From the NCBI GenBank assembly GCA_035651595.1, contig DASRFJ010000178.1, forward strand, positions 1-44,071: a DNA stretch of 44,071 bases. Direction: 5' to 3'. A program made the translations under genes and the position numbers. The notes under the pieces are model-generated. The model was not told the origin of the DNA. It saw nothing but the letters and a program-made list of their open reading frames with translations, and made no database searches. Every line of letters begins with the position of its first letter. The first letter of the stretch is position 1. Below are positions 24,957 through 32,386 of this stretch, piece after piece. This stretch comes from JAFARZ01 sp035651595. Its GTDB lineage: Bacteria > Actinomycetota > Actinomycetes > Streptosporangiales > Streptosporangiaceae.

Positions 24957-26132
24957 TTAGCGTTCCGATATGCACGAGTTTGTCCCCGCCGTCCGGGTAA
25001 CAAGACGGCCGTAGCGTAACGGAAGTTGCTCGCGTTGCTCGTGGGACGAGGGCTGGGCGACGGCTGCGTGGAGGGCGCGGCGGAGGGCCTTGATCGCGGT
25101 CGCGTCGCGGCCGAAGTGGACGGCGTTGGTGAGCAGGACGAGCCAGGTGCCGGTCACGTGGTCGAGGGCGAGGCTGGTGCCGGTGAAGCCAGTGTGCGAG
25201 ACGGCCGTCGGCGGCCAGCCGCCGCCGAGGATGTCGTAGCGGTCGCCGGGGCAGACCCAGCCGAGGCCGCGCCTGCCGGGATAGCCCTCGACGCCGGGCA
25301 GGCCCTCGGTCTGGCAGGTGGTGGCCTCGCGGCGCAGCGCGACGGGCACCGGGCCGTCGTCGTCACCCACCCACCACCGCGCGAAGCGCGCCAGGTCGGC
25401 CGCGGTGGCGAACAGGCCGGCGTGCCCGGCGACGCCGTCCATCACGCGCGCATTCTCGTCGTGCACCACACCGGTCCACGCGGTGCCGTCGCCGCGCGGT
25501 TCGGTGGCCGCGAACCGTTCCGGCGGACCGGACGGCAGGTAACCGGTGGCGGTCAGTCGGAGCGGTCCGGCTATTAGGCGGCGGACCGCGACGTCCAGCG
25601 GCTCGCCGCAAACCGCCGCGACGATCTCGCCGAGTGCGATGAAGCCCAGGTCGGAGTACACGACCCGGGTACCGGGCGGCGCCTCGAGCGGGGTACGGAA
25701 CAGTTCGCCAAGCAGTTCGGCGCGAGTCTGGCAGTGCTCGTAGAACGTCACCGCGCCGGGCAGGCCGGACGCGTGGGTGAGCAGGTGCCTGATGGTCACC
25801 TCGGCCGGCCAGACAACCTCGGGCAGGTACCTCGCCACCGGGTCGCCGAGCGCCAGCTGGCCGCTCCCGATCAGCGCGAGGGTTGCGGTCGTCGTCGCGA
25901 CCACCTTGGTGAGCGACGCGATGTCGAACACGGTGTCGTCGGTCATCGGCCGCGGGTGCAACGTGTCGGCCTGGCCCGCGACGCAGGTAGCGAGCGTCGT
26001 GTCGCCGCGCCCCAGCACGCCGACCACGCCAGGCACCCCGGGCACGCCCAGCACGCCGACCACGCCAGGCACCCCGGGCACGCCGCGACTCGCGACCGCG
26101 CCCTCGACCAGCCCCCGGAACTCCTTCAGCAT
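24957..26132 (-). CDS. Serine hydrolase of the beta-lactamase/DD-peptidase family
   Basis: This protein has 391 residues from the ATG at 26132. Class C beta-lactamase-like fold with the SxxK motif in FDIASLTKVVATTTATLAL, the second motif YSD in VVYSDLGFIALGE (in place of YxN), and the third motif HTG in SHTGFTGTSLALD. No signal peptide is evident, which suggests a cytoplasmic esterase or amidase. Near the N-terminus a Gly-Val-Pro-rich stretch is built of two exact 36-bp repeats. The next gene upstream is a NagK-like kinase, and related hydrolases occur in MurNAc/muropeptide recycling clusters, so a role in muropeptide or sugar-ester processing is plausible. An ATG at 26162 would add ten residues encoded by a palindrome and is less likely. 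Confidence 0.85.
   Translation of the reverse strand: MLKEFRGLVEGAVASRGVPGVPGVVGVLGVPGVPGVVGVLGRGDTTLATCVAGQADTLHPRPMTDDTVFDIASLTKVVATTTATLALIGSGQLALGDPVARYLPEVVWPAEVTIRHLLTHASGLPGAVTFYEHCQTRAELLGELFRTPLEAPPGTRVVYSDLGFIALGEIVAAVCGEPLDVAVRRLIAGPLRLTATGYLPSGPPERFAATEPRGDGTAWTGVVHDENARVMDGVAGHAGLFATAADLARFARWWVGDDDGPVPVALRREATTCQTEGLPGVEGYPGRRGLGWVCPGDRYDILGGGWPPTAVSHTGFTGTSLALDHVTGTWLVLLTNAVHFGRDATAIKALRRALHAAVAQPSSHEQREQLPLRYGRLVTRTAGTNSCISER
26013..26084. repeat. Two perfect tandem 36-bp repeats inside the serine hydrolase gene
   Basis: The 36-bp unit at 26013-26048 is repeated exactly at 26049-26084 and encodes GVPGVPGVVGVL twice. Exact identity at the DNA level points to recent duplication. 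The encoded peptide resembles an elastin- or collagen-like linker. Confidence 0.9.
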
Positions 26133-26159
26133 CGGATAATCCGATTTCGGATTATCCGA
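26132..26159. promoter_or_regulatory. 28-bp perfect inverted repeat between kinase and serine hydrolase
   Basis: Two perfect 13-bp arms, TCGGATAATCCGA and TCGGATTATCCGA, are separated by 2 bp. The element covers the kinase stop codon and touches the ATG of the serine hydrolase. No T-tract follows, so an operator or a translation-controlling hairpin is more likely than an intrinsic terminator. No Shine-Dalgarno is visible for the downstream gene. Confidence 0.6.
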
Positions 26160-27027
26160 CATGGGAGGAGGGAGCGGGCGCGGGGGCGGCGGGAAGCTGG
26201 GCGCCGGCGAGGAGGGCGGCGCCTACGGCGGGGGACGCTTGGGCGCGGACGGCGCCGGTGCGGGCCGCGAAGCGGTCCCAGATGATCTCGGAGCGGAAGA
26301 CGCCGCCGGTGGCGGCCACCGGGAGCGGGCCCAGGCGGCGCCGCACCGCTTCGGCGAGCGTGGCCAGGTGATCCGCCGCCTGCTCGGCGATCTGCCGAGC
26401 CACCGGGTCCGTCCGCGCCAGTGCGGTAAGCACGGGTGCCAGCGGGGTGAGGATATGTCGTTCCGCGGAATGGGTGTTGACCTTGACGATCAGTTCGTCG
26501 AGCGGGCAGCCGACCGCGGCCACCACCGCGTCGTGCAGCGCCGCCGAACCCCCCAGGCCATCTTCCCAGTACAGCGCCGTGCGGGCGGCGGTCTGGCCGA
26601 GCCAGTAGGCGCTGCCCTCGTCGCCGAGCAGGAAGCCGTGGCCGCCGGCCCGCGCCGTGCGCGAACCGTCCCGGCCGACGGCGTTGCTGCCGGTGCCGGC
26701 GATCACCACCACGCCGGGACCGCCGAGGAACGCGCCGCGCTGCGCGGTCTCGCCGTCGCCGGTCACCCGGACGGGCACGCCGCAGCGCGTGCTGAGCGTG
26801 CGGCCAACCTCCCTGGAGTGCCTGGCCGAGCGCATGCCGGGCACGCCGATCCCGACCGCGGTCGCGCCGGACTCCCGGATGATCTTCTCGAGTTCCTTGG
26901 CGAAGCCGATGGTGAGCAGCGCGTTCATCGGCGGTCCCGAGGGCAGCTCGGTGACCTCGCCGGCCACGACGAGCACCACACGGCTGCCGCTGCCGCCCGC
27001 GTCGATCCCCAGGATCCGGTCCTCCAT
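26152..27027 (-). CDS. BadF/BcrA-type ATPase, N-acetylglucosamine-kinase-like (NagK family)
   Basis: This protein has 291 residues from the ATG at 27027 (GAGG nine bases upstream; an ATG at 27036 is possible). It has an actin-like ATPase fold: phosphate-1 motif LGIDAGGSGSRVVLV (about 6-20), the central GVVVIAGTGSNAVG, GGHGFLLGDEGSAYWLG as in eukaryotic and actinobacterial GlcNAc kinases, and the adenosine motif ATGGVFRS. It should phosphorylate GlcNAc, MurNAc or glucosamine at O6 in the cytoplasm. It is divergent from the SIS-ABC operon and upstream of the serine hydrolase. It would supply the GlcNAc-6-P that NagA (9812-11008) consumes if the substrate is GlcNAc. Confidence 0.87.
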   Translation of the reverse strand: MEDRILGIDAGGSGSRVVLVVAGEVTELPSGPPMNALLTIGFAKELEKIIRESGATAVGIGVPGMRSARHSREVGRTLSTRCGVPVRVTGDGETAQRGAFLGGPGVVVIAGTGSNAVGRDGSRTARAGGHGFLLGDEGSAYWLGQTAARTALYWEDGLGGSAALHDAVVAAVGCPLDELIVKVNTHSAERHILTPLAPVLTALARTDPVARQIAEQAADHLATLAEAVRRRLGPLPVAATGGVFRSEIIWDRFAARTGAVRAQASPAVGAALLAGAQLPAAPAPAPSSHVG

Positions 27028-27078
27028 GGTCGCCATCCTCGCACCCGCTCCGTTGACGCCGCTGTCACAGCGATCACA

Positions 27079-27130
27079 TTTACGTAAACCAGTACCAATT
27101 TGGGCCTTACGATCGTAAGATCTTTACTAT
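27079..27130. promoter_or_regulatory. Two palindromes and a putative promoter between kinase and SIS/ABC operon
   Basis: The divergent gap contains TTTACGTAAA (27079-27088) and CTTACGATCGTAAG (27106-27119), both perfect palindromes sharing the TTACG/CGTAA half-site. The second fits between a TTGGGC (27100-27105) and a TACTAT (27125-27130), a plausible but weak plus-strand promoter with a 19-bp spacer. The obvious candidate binder is the RpiR regulator at the other end of the operon. Confidence 0.55.
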
Positions 27131-27154
27131 GAGAGCACATGTGGGGGGAACCCG

Positions 27155-27883
27155 GTGACCGTGCGTAAGACCTGGCAGCGCCACATCACCGAGTTGCTTG
27201 ATGCCGCGCTAGAGCGGAACGGCGAGGTCATCGACGAGGTGGCCGCCGCTATCGCCAGCGCAATCCTCGCTGGTCGTCACATCTATGCGTTCGGCGCGGG
27301 GCATTCGGTGTCGCTGGTCAACGAGATGTTCCGCAGGGCGGGCGGCCTCAAGGTCGTCCGTCCGCTGTGGACCGAGGAGATGCTGTCCCGCGAGGACGAG
27401 GAGAAGGCCGGCAAGCTGGAGAACGTGTCCGGCTACTACCACCAGCTGACCGACGGCCTGGAGTGGGGGCCCGGCGACCTGTGCTGGGTGCTGTCCAACT
27501 CGGGCCGCAACGCGCTCGTCGTGGAACTCGCCCAGGAGGCCAAGCGGCACGGCGTCGCGGTCATCGCGGTGACCTCACTCACCCATTCCGCCGCGGTCTC
27601 GGCGACGCCTGGTCTGCCCAAGCTGCCCGAGATCGCCGACTACATCTTCGACAACCTGGGCGTCCTCGGCGACGCGTCCATCGCCATCCCCGGCCTGGCC
27701 GAGTGGGTGGCACCAACCTCCACCATCATCGGCGCCGCCCTCATCCAGGCGACATGGGCCGAAGTGGCCGAGCGTCTCGTCGCGCGCGGCTACCCCCCGG
27801 AGATCTGGGGCAGCGCCAACCGCGGCAGTGTGCCCGCGGCTGATCATGCTGCCGGCCCCGGCCGGCGCCGGGAGAATAGATAA
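27155..27883 (+). CDS. SIS-domain protein, UPF0309-like phosphosugar-binding
   Basis: This 242-aa single-SIS protein reads from the GTG at 27155 with a G-rich Shine-Dalgarno just upstream. Features are IYAFGAGHSVSLVNEMFRRA (about 45-64), which matches the UPF0309 signature, the phosphate loop CWVLSNSGRNALVVELAQEA and the VIAVTSLTHSAAVS segment. The SIS fold binds phosphosugars; members isomerise sugar phosphates or, in the related MurQ, cleave the lactyl ether of MurNAc-6-P. Key MurQ residues cannot be assigned with certainty here, so I keep the call general. It is the first gene of the operon with the ABC transporter, followed after 10 bp by the binding protein. The last ~15 residues are Arg/Gly-rich and probably disordered. 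Confidence 0.83.
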   Translation: MTVRKTWQRHITELLDAALERNGEVIDEVAAAIASAILAGRHIYAFGAGHSVSLVNEMFRRAGGLKVVRPLWTEEMLSREDEEKAGKLENVSGYYHQLTDGLEWGPGDLCWVLSNSGRNALVVELAQEAKRHGVAVIAVTSLTHSAAVSATPGLPKLPEIADYIFDNLGVLGDASIAIPGLAEWVAPTSTIIGAALIQATWAEVAERLVARGYPPEIWGSANRGSVPAADHAAGPGRRRENR

Positions 27884-27893
27884 AGGAGTGCCC

Positions 27894-29234
27894 ATGTCGG
27901 TTCGATGGAGCAGATCGGTGGCCGCCGGCGCGATGGCGGTCGCGATCACCGCCTTCGGCGCGGCGGCCTGCAGCTCGTCTGGCTCCAGCAGCACGGGCCC
28001 CGGATCGGGGGCCCTGTCCGGCAACCTGAAGATCATCACCTGGGAGAACCCGCCCGCGGTTCAGGCGATCACCAGCATCGACAAAGCGTTCATGAAGAAG
28101 TACCCGGGCGTGCACGTTTCGCTGCAAACCGCCGCGAACGTGAACGGCCCGTACGCGACGCTGCTGCAGCAGACCGTCAACTCCGGCACCGCGGACATCG
28201 TCACGTGGGTCTCGCCGTTCCAGGCACTGCCGCTGCACCCCACCCGGCAGAACATGACGCCGTTCCAGTACTGGTCGACCAGTGGCGTGTTCGCGCCGCT
28301 GAACGGGCAGAGCTTCCTGCACAACTACACGTCGTCGGCGCTGGCCGCGGAGACGTACCAGGGCAAGACCTACGGCGTGGTGTCCGGTACGTACCAGGAA
28401 GGCGTGTTCTACAACAAGCAGACGTTCGCCAAGTACAACCTCAGCGTGCCGACGACGTACACCCAGTTCCTCAGTGAGCTCCAGACGCTGAAGTCCAAGG
28501 GCGTCACTCCGATGTTCGTCGGTCTCGGTAACGTTGGTCCGGTGTATCTCCAGTTCATCTACTACGAGCTGATGATCAGCCTGTGGTACCCGAACGCGCC
28601 CGGCGGGAACCTCGCCACCGCGCTGGAGACCGGCTCAGCGAAGTGGACCGATCCCGCGTTCGTCCAGGCGATGAACGAGGAGAAGGCGCTGGCGCAGTAC
28701 CTGGAGCCGAACTACACCGGCGTGCCGTGGGAGTCCATGCCCGGTGACTTCGCCAAGGGCGACGCGGCGATGCTGCTCGACGGCTCGTGGGACCTGCCGC
28801 TGATCCAGCAGGCCAACCCGAACGTGCAGGTCGGCTTCTTCCCGCTGCCGGGCAGCGACACGGCGGCGAACAACCAGCCGGAAGTCGGCGACAACCTGAC
28901 CTTCTCCGTGCTGCGCTCGTCGCACAACCAGGCGGCGGCGATGGCCTGGCTGAACTTCTTCTCCTCGCCGTCGATCTACGCCCAGTACGTGAACACCACC
29001 GGGATCTCGTCCAGCCAGAACGGCGGCACGTTCAACGGGTACGCCGCCAAGGCCATGGGATCGTGGTTCGGCAAGGGCGTGAACATCAATAACTTCTATC
29101 CCACGCTGTCCGCCAACAACGCCTACTACGACCAGCAGACTAACTGGCCGGCGCTGCAGCTCGCCGTGATCCAGGGGTCCAAGACGGCGGCCCAGGCCGC
29201 GCAGCTCTACCAGCAAGACTGGACGGCCCCTTGA
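27894..29234 (+). CDS. ABC transporter extracellular solute-binding lipoprotein (sugar type, family 1)
   Basis: This 446-aa protein starts at the ATG at 27894, with AAAGGAG six bases upstream. The N-terminus has basic residues, a hydrophobic stretch and a lipobox AAAC near residue 27, so it is a membrane-anchored binding lipoprotein. The mature part begins with a Ser/Gly linker, then LKIITWENPPAVQAI, as in MalE-like sugar-binding proteins, and contains WLNFFSSPSIYAQYV near the C-terminus. It captures the substrate for the two permeases that follow, to which it is coupled by a 4-nt TTGA overlap. Neighbouring kinase and SIS genes suggest an amino sugar, muro-sugar or oligosaccharide; the specificity cannot be read from sequence. 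Confidence 0.92.
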   Translation: MSVRWSRSVAAGAMAVAITAFGAAACSSSGSSSTGPGSGALSGNLKIITWENPPAVQAITSIDKAFMKKYPGVHVSLQTAANVNGPYATLLQQTVNSGTADIVTWVSPFQALPLHPTRQNMTPFQYWSTSGVFAPLNGQSFLHNYTSSALAAETYQGKTYGVVSGTYQEGVFYNKQTFAKYNLSVPTTYTQFLSELQTLKSKGVTPMFVGLGNVGPVYLQFIYYELMISLWYPNAPGGNLATALETGSAKWTDPAFVQAMNEEKALAQYLEPNYTGVPWESMPGDFAKGDAAMLLDGSWDLPLIQQANPNVQVGFFPLPGSDTAANNQPEVGDNLTFSVLRSSHNQAAAMAWLNFFSSPSIYAQYVNTTGISSSQNGGTFNGYAAKAMGSWFGKGVNINNFYPTLSANNAYYDQQTNWPALQLAVIQGSKTAAQAAQLYQQDWTAP

Positions 29235-30334
29235 CCCAAGAGGCAACGCGATCCCAGGGCAGGCCTGGGATCGCGCCGCTAGCCGGGGGCACCGACCCTG
29301 CGCGGCCGGCCCGGCGACACTCCCGCCGTGGCCGGCCGCGCAGGCGGCCCGCCCGCCTGCTCAGCCGCGGCTCAGTACTGACCATGTGGGCCGGGCTGGC
29401 GATCGGGCTCGGGGTGTACGCGCTGTTCGGCATCGTGCCGGCTATCGTCCAGGTAGTCATCTCGTTCACCAACTACACCGGGCTGCCCGGCGCGCCGGTG
29501 AACAACGTCGGCTTCGCCAACTACACCGCGATGTTCACCACCGAACGGCCGGGGTTCGAGTCCGCGATCTCGGCGACCGTGGCGTTCGTGCTCGCGGTGA
29601 CGATCGGGCAGAACCTGATCGCGCTGCTGCTCGCGCACCGGCTGTCCGGGGAGAGCCGATGGGCTGGTATCGGCCGGGTGGTGGTGTTCCTGCCGATCGC
29701 TCTCGGCGTGACGATCGTCGGCCTGATCTGGATCCTGATCTTCGATCCAGAGGGCGGCCCGATGAACTCGTTCTTCGGCACGTTCGGCATCCATTCCGCG
29801 TTCTTCGGCTCTAATTCCTGGGCGATGCCGCTGGTCATCTTGGTACAGATCTGGCAGAACGCCGGCTTCTCCACGCTCGTGTTCATCGGCGGTCTGCGAG
29901 CAATCGACACACAGATCTACGAGGCCGCCGCGATGGACGGCATCGGCGCGTGGCGGCGGCTGCGGCGGATCACCTGGCCGCTGCTGGCGCCGGCGGTCAC
30001 GGTGAACGTGCTGCTCGCGCTCGTCGGCTCGTTCACGCTGTACAACACGATCTACGTGCTCACCCAGGGCCAGTACGGCACGCAGACGCTCGGCATGCTG
30101 GCGTTCAACACCGCCTTCAACTCCGAGGAGGCGAACATCGGCCTCGGCGCCGCGGTCACCGTCACGCTGTTCGTGCTGACCTTGTTCGTCGCGATTCCGG
30201 CGATGCTGCTGCTGCGCTGGCGCGAGCGCCGGCTGATGGGAGCATTATGTTCTCAAAACCCCGGCTGGTCGGCGGCGTGGCGACGGGCTTGCTCGTCGTC
30301 ATCTTGTTCCTCGCCCCTGTGCTGTACGTGGTGA
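29231..30334 (+). CDS. ABC sugar transporter permease, MalF-type
   Basis: This 367-aa inner-membrane permease starts at TTG (29231), overlapping the binding-protein stop. An Arg/Pro-rich cytoplasmic N-terminus of ~47 residues precedes six helices. The EAA motif for ATPase docking reads YEAAAMDGIGAWRRLRRITWPLLAP. The normal C-terminus of such proteins would be near RWRERRLMG (about 30238), but no stop is present there. The frame continues 96 bases more, through the start of the second permease, giving a Ser/Cys-rich tail that looks meaningless. No ATPase gene is in the operon, so a shared MsiK-type ATPase is probably used, as in streptomycetes. Confidence 0.9.
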   Translation: MTQEATRSQGRPGIAPLAGGTDPARPARRHSRRGRPRRRPARLLSRGSVLTMWAGLAIGLGVYALFGIVPAIVQVVISFTNYTGLPGAPVNNVGFANYTAMFTTERPGFESAISATVAFVLAVTIGQNLIALLLAHRLSGESRWAGIGRVVVFLPIALGVTIVGLIWILIFDPEGGPMNSFFGTFGIHSAFFGSNSWAMPLVILVQIWQNAGFSTLVFIGGLRAIDTQIYEAAAMDGIGAWRRLRRITWPLLAPAVTVNVLLALVGSFTLYNTIYVLTQGQYGTQTLGMLAFNTAFNSEEANIGLGAAVTVTLFVLTLFVAIPAMLLLRWRERRLMGALCSQNPGWSAAWRRACSSSSCSSPLCCTW

Positions 30335-31062
30335 TGATCGCGTTCCAGTCCCAGCAGCACTTCCTGGTCTCCCCGAACACGCCCGGCCACGTCGTGGCGG
30401 GCAACTTCGGCGCCGCCTGGAACCAGGCCGACCTCGGTCCTGAGCTGCTGAACACCGTGTTGTACTCGGTGGTGGCGGCGGCGCTATCCACGCTGCTCGG
30501 GCTGCTGATCGCGTTCCCCATCGCGCGCCGCCTGGTGCGCGGCGCGTCGGGCTACTACCTGGCGCTGATGGTCGGGCTGTTCTTGCCGTTCTCGGTCATC
30601 GCGCTGTACGCCGAGGCGCGGTCGCTGGGGCTGTACGACAGCCGCATCGGCTACATCATCCTGCACGTCGAGCCGGGCATGCCGCTGGCGGTGCTGCTGC
30701 TCGTGGCGTTCATCACCGCGATCCCGGCCGAGCTGGACGAGGCGGCCTGGATGGAAGGCGCCGGGTATCTGGCGTACCTGGTCCGGGTCGTGCTGCCGCT
30801 GACCCGGCCGGCGCTGGTCATCGCGTTCCTTTACGGCATGGTCGGCGTGTGGAACGACATCATCGGGCCGGTCGTGTTCCTCGCCGACTCGAGCCTGTTC
30901 CCGGTGACCCGCGGCATCTTCGTGTTCTACGGCTCGAATACGTCCGCGTGGCCGAAGCTGGCGGCGGCGATCGTCATCGTCAGCCTGCCGGTGGTGATCC
31001 TGTTCGCCGCGTCGCAGCGTCAGCTGATCCGGGCCCGGTTCATGGGTTCGGTCAAGGGCTGA
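30247..31062 (+). CDS. ABC sugar transporter permease, MalG-type
   Basis: This 271-aa permease starts at the ATG at 30247, directly before its first transmembrane helix (VATGLLVVILFLAPVLYVVM). It has six helices and the EAA loop ELDEAAWMEGAGYLAYLVRVVLPLTRP split by one insertion-like turn. It ends in a typical short basic tail, ARFMGSVKG. It overlaps the upstream permease by 88 nt in another frame. It pairs with the MalF-type protein to form the channel for the substrate delivered by the binding lipoprotein at 27894-29234. Confidence 0.92.
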   Translation: MFSKPRLVGGVATGLLVVILFLAPVLYVVMIAFQSQQHFLVSPNTPGHVVAGNFGAAWNQADLGPELLNTVLYSVVAAALSTLLGLLIAFPIARRLVRGASGYYLALMVGLFLPFSVIALYAEARSLGLYDSRIGYIILHVEPGMPLAVLLLVAFITAIPAELDEAAWMEGAGYLAYLVRVVLPLTRPALVIAFLYGMVGVWNDIIGPVVFLADSSLFPVTRGIFVFYGSNTSAWPKLAAAIVIVSLPVVILFAASQRQLIRARFMGSVKG

Positions 31063-31208
31063 TCCATGTCGAGCAGCGTCATCGCGTCGTGGTCGGGCGT
31101 GCCAGGGCTGGCCATGTACACGACGATCCGCTGGCCGTCGGCGCCGACCAGCTCGAGCACCTCGTGGTTGAGCGCCATGACGCCGACCGCCGGGTGCCGG
31201 CGCCGGGA
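31020..31208 (-). pseudogene. C-terminal remnant of an MmyB-type XRE regulator
   Basis: The minus-strand frame here encodes RRRHPAVGVMALNHEVLE, then GQRIVVYMASPGTPDHDAM. That is the conserved C-terminal end of the MmyB-like ligand-binding domain found behind actinobacterial XRE DNA-binding domains (family members end HPxVG...LxxxxE...VxxAxPGTPxxxAL). The upstream half of the domain and the helix-turn-helix are missing: homology stops abruptly at about 31205. The 3' part overlaps the end of the permease gene. It is a truncated, presumably non-functional fragment. Confidence 0.65.
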
Positions 31209-31291
31209 TGCGGGACAGCCTGCTGATCCTGACGGTCATGGTGGCCGTCACCGCGATCGCGGCGCTGTTCCTGCCACCCCGGCGAGCATAG
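31208..31291 (+). pseudogene. Possible C-terminal last-helix remnant of a membrane transporter
   Basis: A 27-codon frame reads one hydrophobic helix, LLILTVMVAVTAIAALFLPP, followed by RRA and a stop. This is how many MFS (DHA-type) drug transporters end. It abuts the MmyB-like remnant on the other strand at about 31208. Alone it is too short to assign securely, but the helix-plus-basic-tail ending with nothing upstream suggests a truncated gene end. Confidence 0.4.
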
Positions 31292-31402
31292 CCACGCTCC
31301 CCGCACCAACGTGGAAGTCTGTCCCTTCGTGGTAGTCCGACCCCCGATTTCGGCGGTCAGGTTACCGCGAAGAGGTAGAACACCACGTTGTTCCGGTTCT
31401 GC

Positions 31403-32311
31403 TTAGGCGCCGGACTTGGGGCGGCGGGTGCGGCGGACGCGCTTGGCCTGGGCGGCGGCGAACGTGCGCTCGAGGGCGACGCGGGTGGCCGGCAGGTCCT
31501 GCTGGGCCAGCGTGATGAACAGGCAGTCGACAACGGTCAGCTGGGCGATCCGGCTGGTCATGGCGCCGGATCGGAACGCGGTCTCGCGGGCCGCGGTGAG
31601 CAGCACGAAGTCGGCCACCTCGGTGATCGGGGACCAGGGGAAGTTCGTCACCGCGATCGTTGTCGCGCCGTGGTCCCTGGCCTCGCGCAGCACGTCGATG
31701 GTGTCGACCGTGGTGCCCGTGTGCGACAGGCCGATGGCCACGTCGCCCTTCTCGCGCAGCGATGCGGTCGAGATGGCCATGTGCGGGTCGGTCCAGGCCC
31801 AGGCCGGCTTGCCGATCCGCTGAAGCTTCATCTGCAGGTCAAGGGCCACGAAGCCGCTGGCTCCCACGCCGTAGATGTCGATCCGCTTCGCCTTGGCCAG
31901 CTCCCGCACGGCCTTCTCGAGCGTCTCGATGTCCAGGTGGCTCGCGGTGTCGGTGACCGCTTTGGCGTCCGCGTAGGCGATCTTCTTGGTGATGGCGGCC
32001 GCGTCGTCGTCGGGATCGATCTCGCTGGAGGCCGCCACCGCGGACGAGTCGTCGTGCGCGGCGGCACCGGCCAGGGCCAGCCGCAGCTCCGGGTAGCCGC
32101 GCAGGCCGATCGCCCGGCAGAACCGGACCACGCTCGTCGCCGAGGTTCCGCAGGAGCTGGCCAGTTCGGAGATGTTCCGCCAGGCGACGCCTGCCGGATC
32201 GTCGAGGACCGCCTGGGCCACCCGGCGCTCCACCGGGGCCAGGTTGGGCAGCAGGGACCTGATCGTGATGAGAATGCCGAGGTCCGGTGCCCGGTCCTGA
32301 TGTTCGGTCAC
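31403..32311 (-). CDS. MurR/RpiR-family transcriptional regulator
   Basis: This 302-aa regulator starts at the GTG at 32311. An N-terminal HTH_6 domain (about 15-90) contains VERRVAQAVLDDPAGVAW, ELASSCGTSATSVVRFCRAIG and LRGYPELRLALA. A SIS domain follows (about 130-270), with IDIYGVGASGFVALDLQMKL, GLSHTGTTVDTIDVLREA and ATTIAVTNFPWSPI. RpiR proteins sense phosphosugars through SIS; MurR senses MurNAc-6-P. It faces the SIS-ABC operon from its downstream side and probably controls it through the repeated palindromes at 27079-27119. Confidence 0.92.
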   Translation of the reverse strand: MTEHQDRAPDLGILITIRSLLPNLAPVERRVAQAVLDDPAGVAWRNISELASSCGTSATSVVRFCRAIGLRGYPELRLALAGAAAHDDSSAVAASSEIDPDDDAAAITKKIAYADAKAVTDTASHLDIETLEKAVRELAKAKRIDIYGVGASGFVALDLQMKLQRIGKPAWAWTDPHMAISTASLREKGDVAIGLSHTGTTVDTIDVLREARDHGATTIAVTNFPWSPITEVADFVLLTAARETAFRSGAMTSRIAQLTVVDCLFITLAQQDLPATRVALERTFAAAQAKRVRRTRRPKSGA

Positions 32312-32386
32312 CCAGCCAGGTTACCTTTTTTCGTTCAGATATCCGCAGTGGTTGCTCTGTGTCGGGTGACACGGCAGGCTGGTGGG

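Noticed and set aside
26013..26084. Tandem 36-bp repeats considered as a CRISPR array
   Set aside because: Only two units, directly adjacent without spacers, in frame within a protein-coding gene, and no cas genes nearby.
27155..27883. Calling the SIS gene murQ
   Set aside because: The N-terminal GAGHSxxLVNEMFRRAGG pattern fits UPF0309 better than MurQ etherases, and I cannot place the MurQ catalytic glutamates with confidence.
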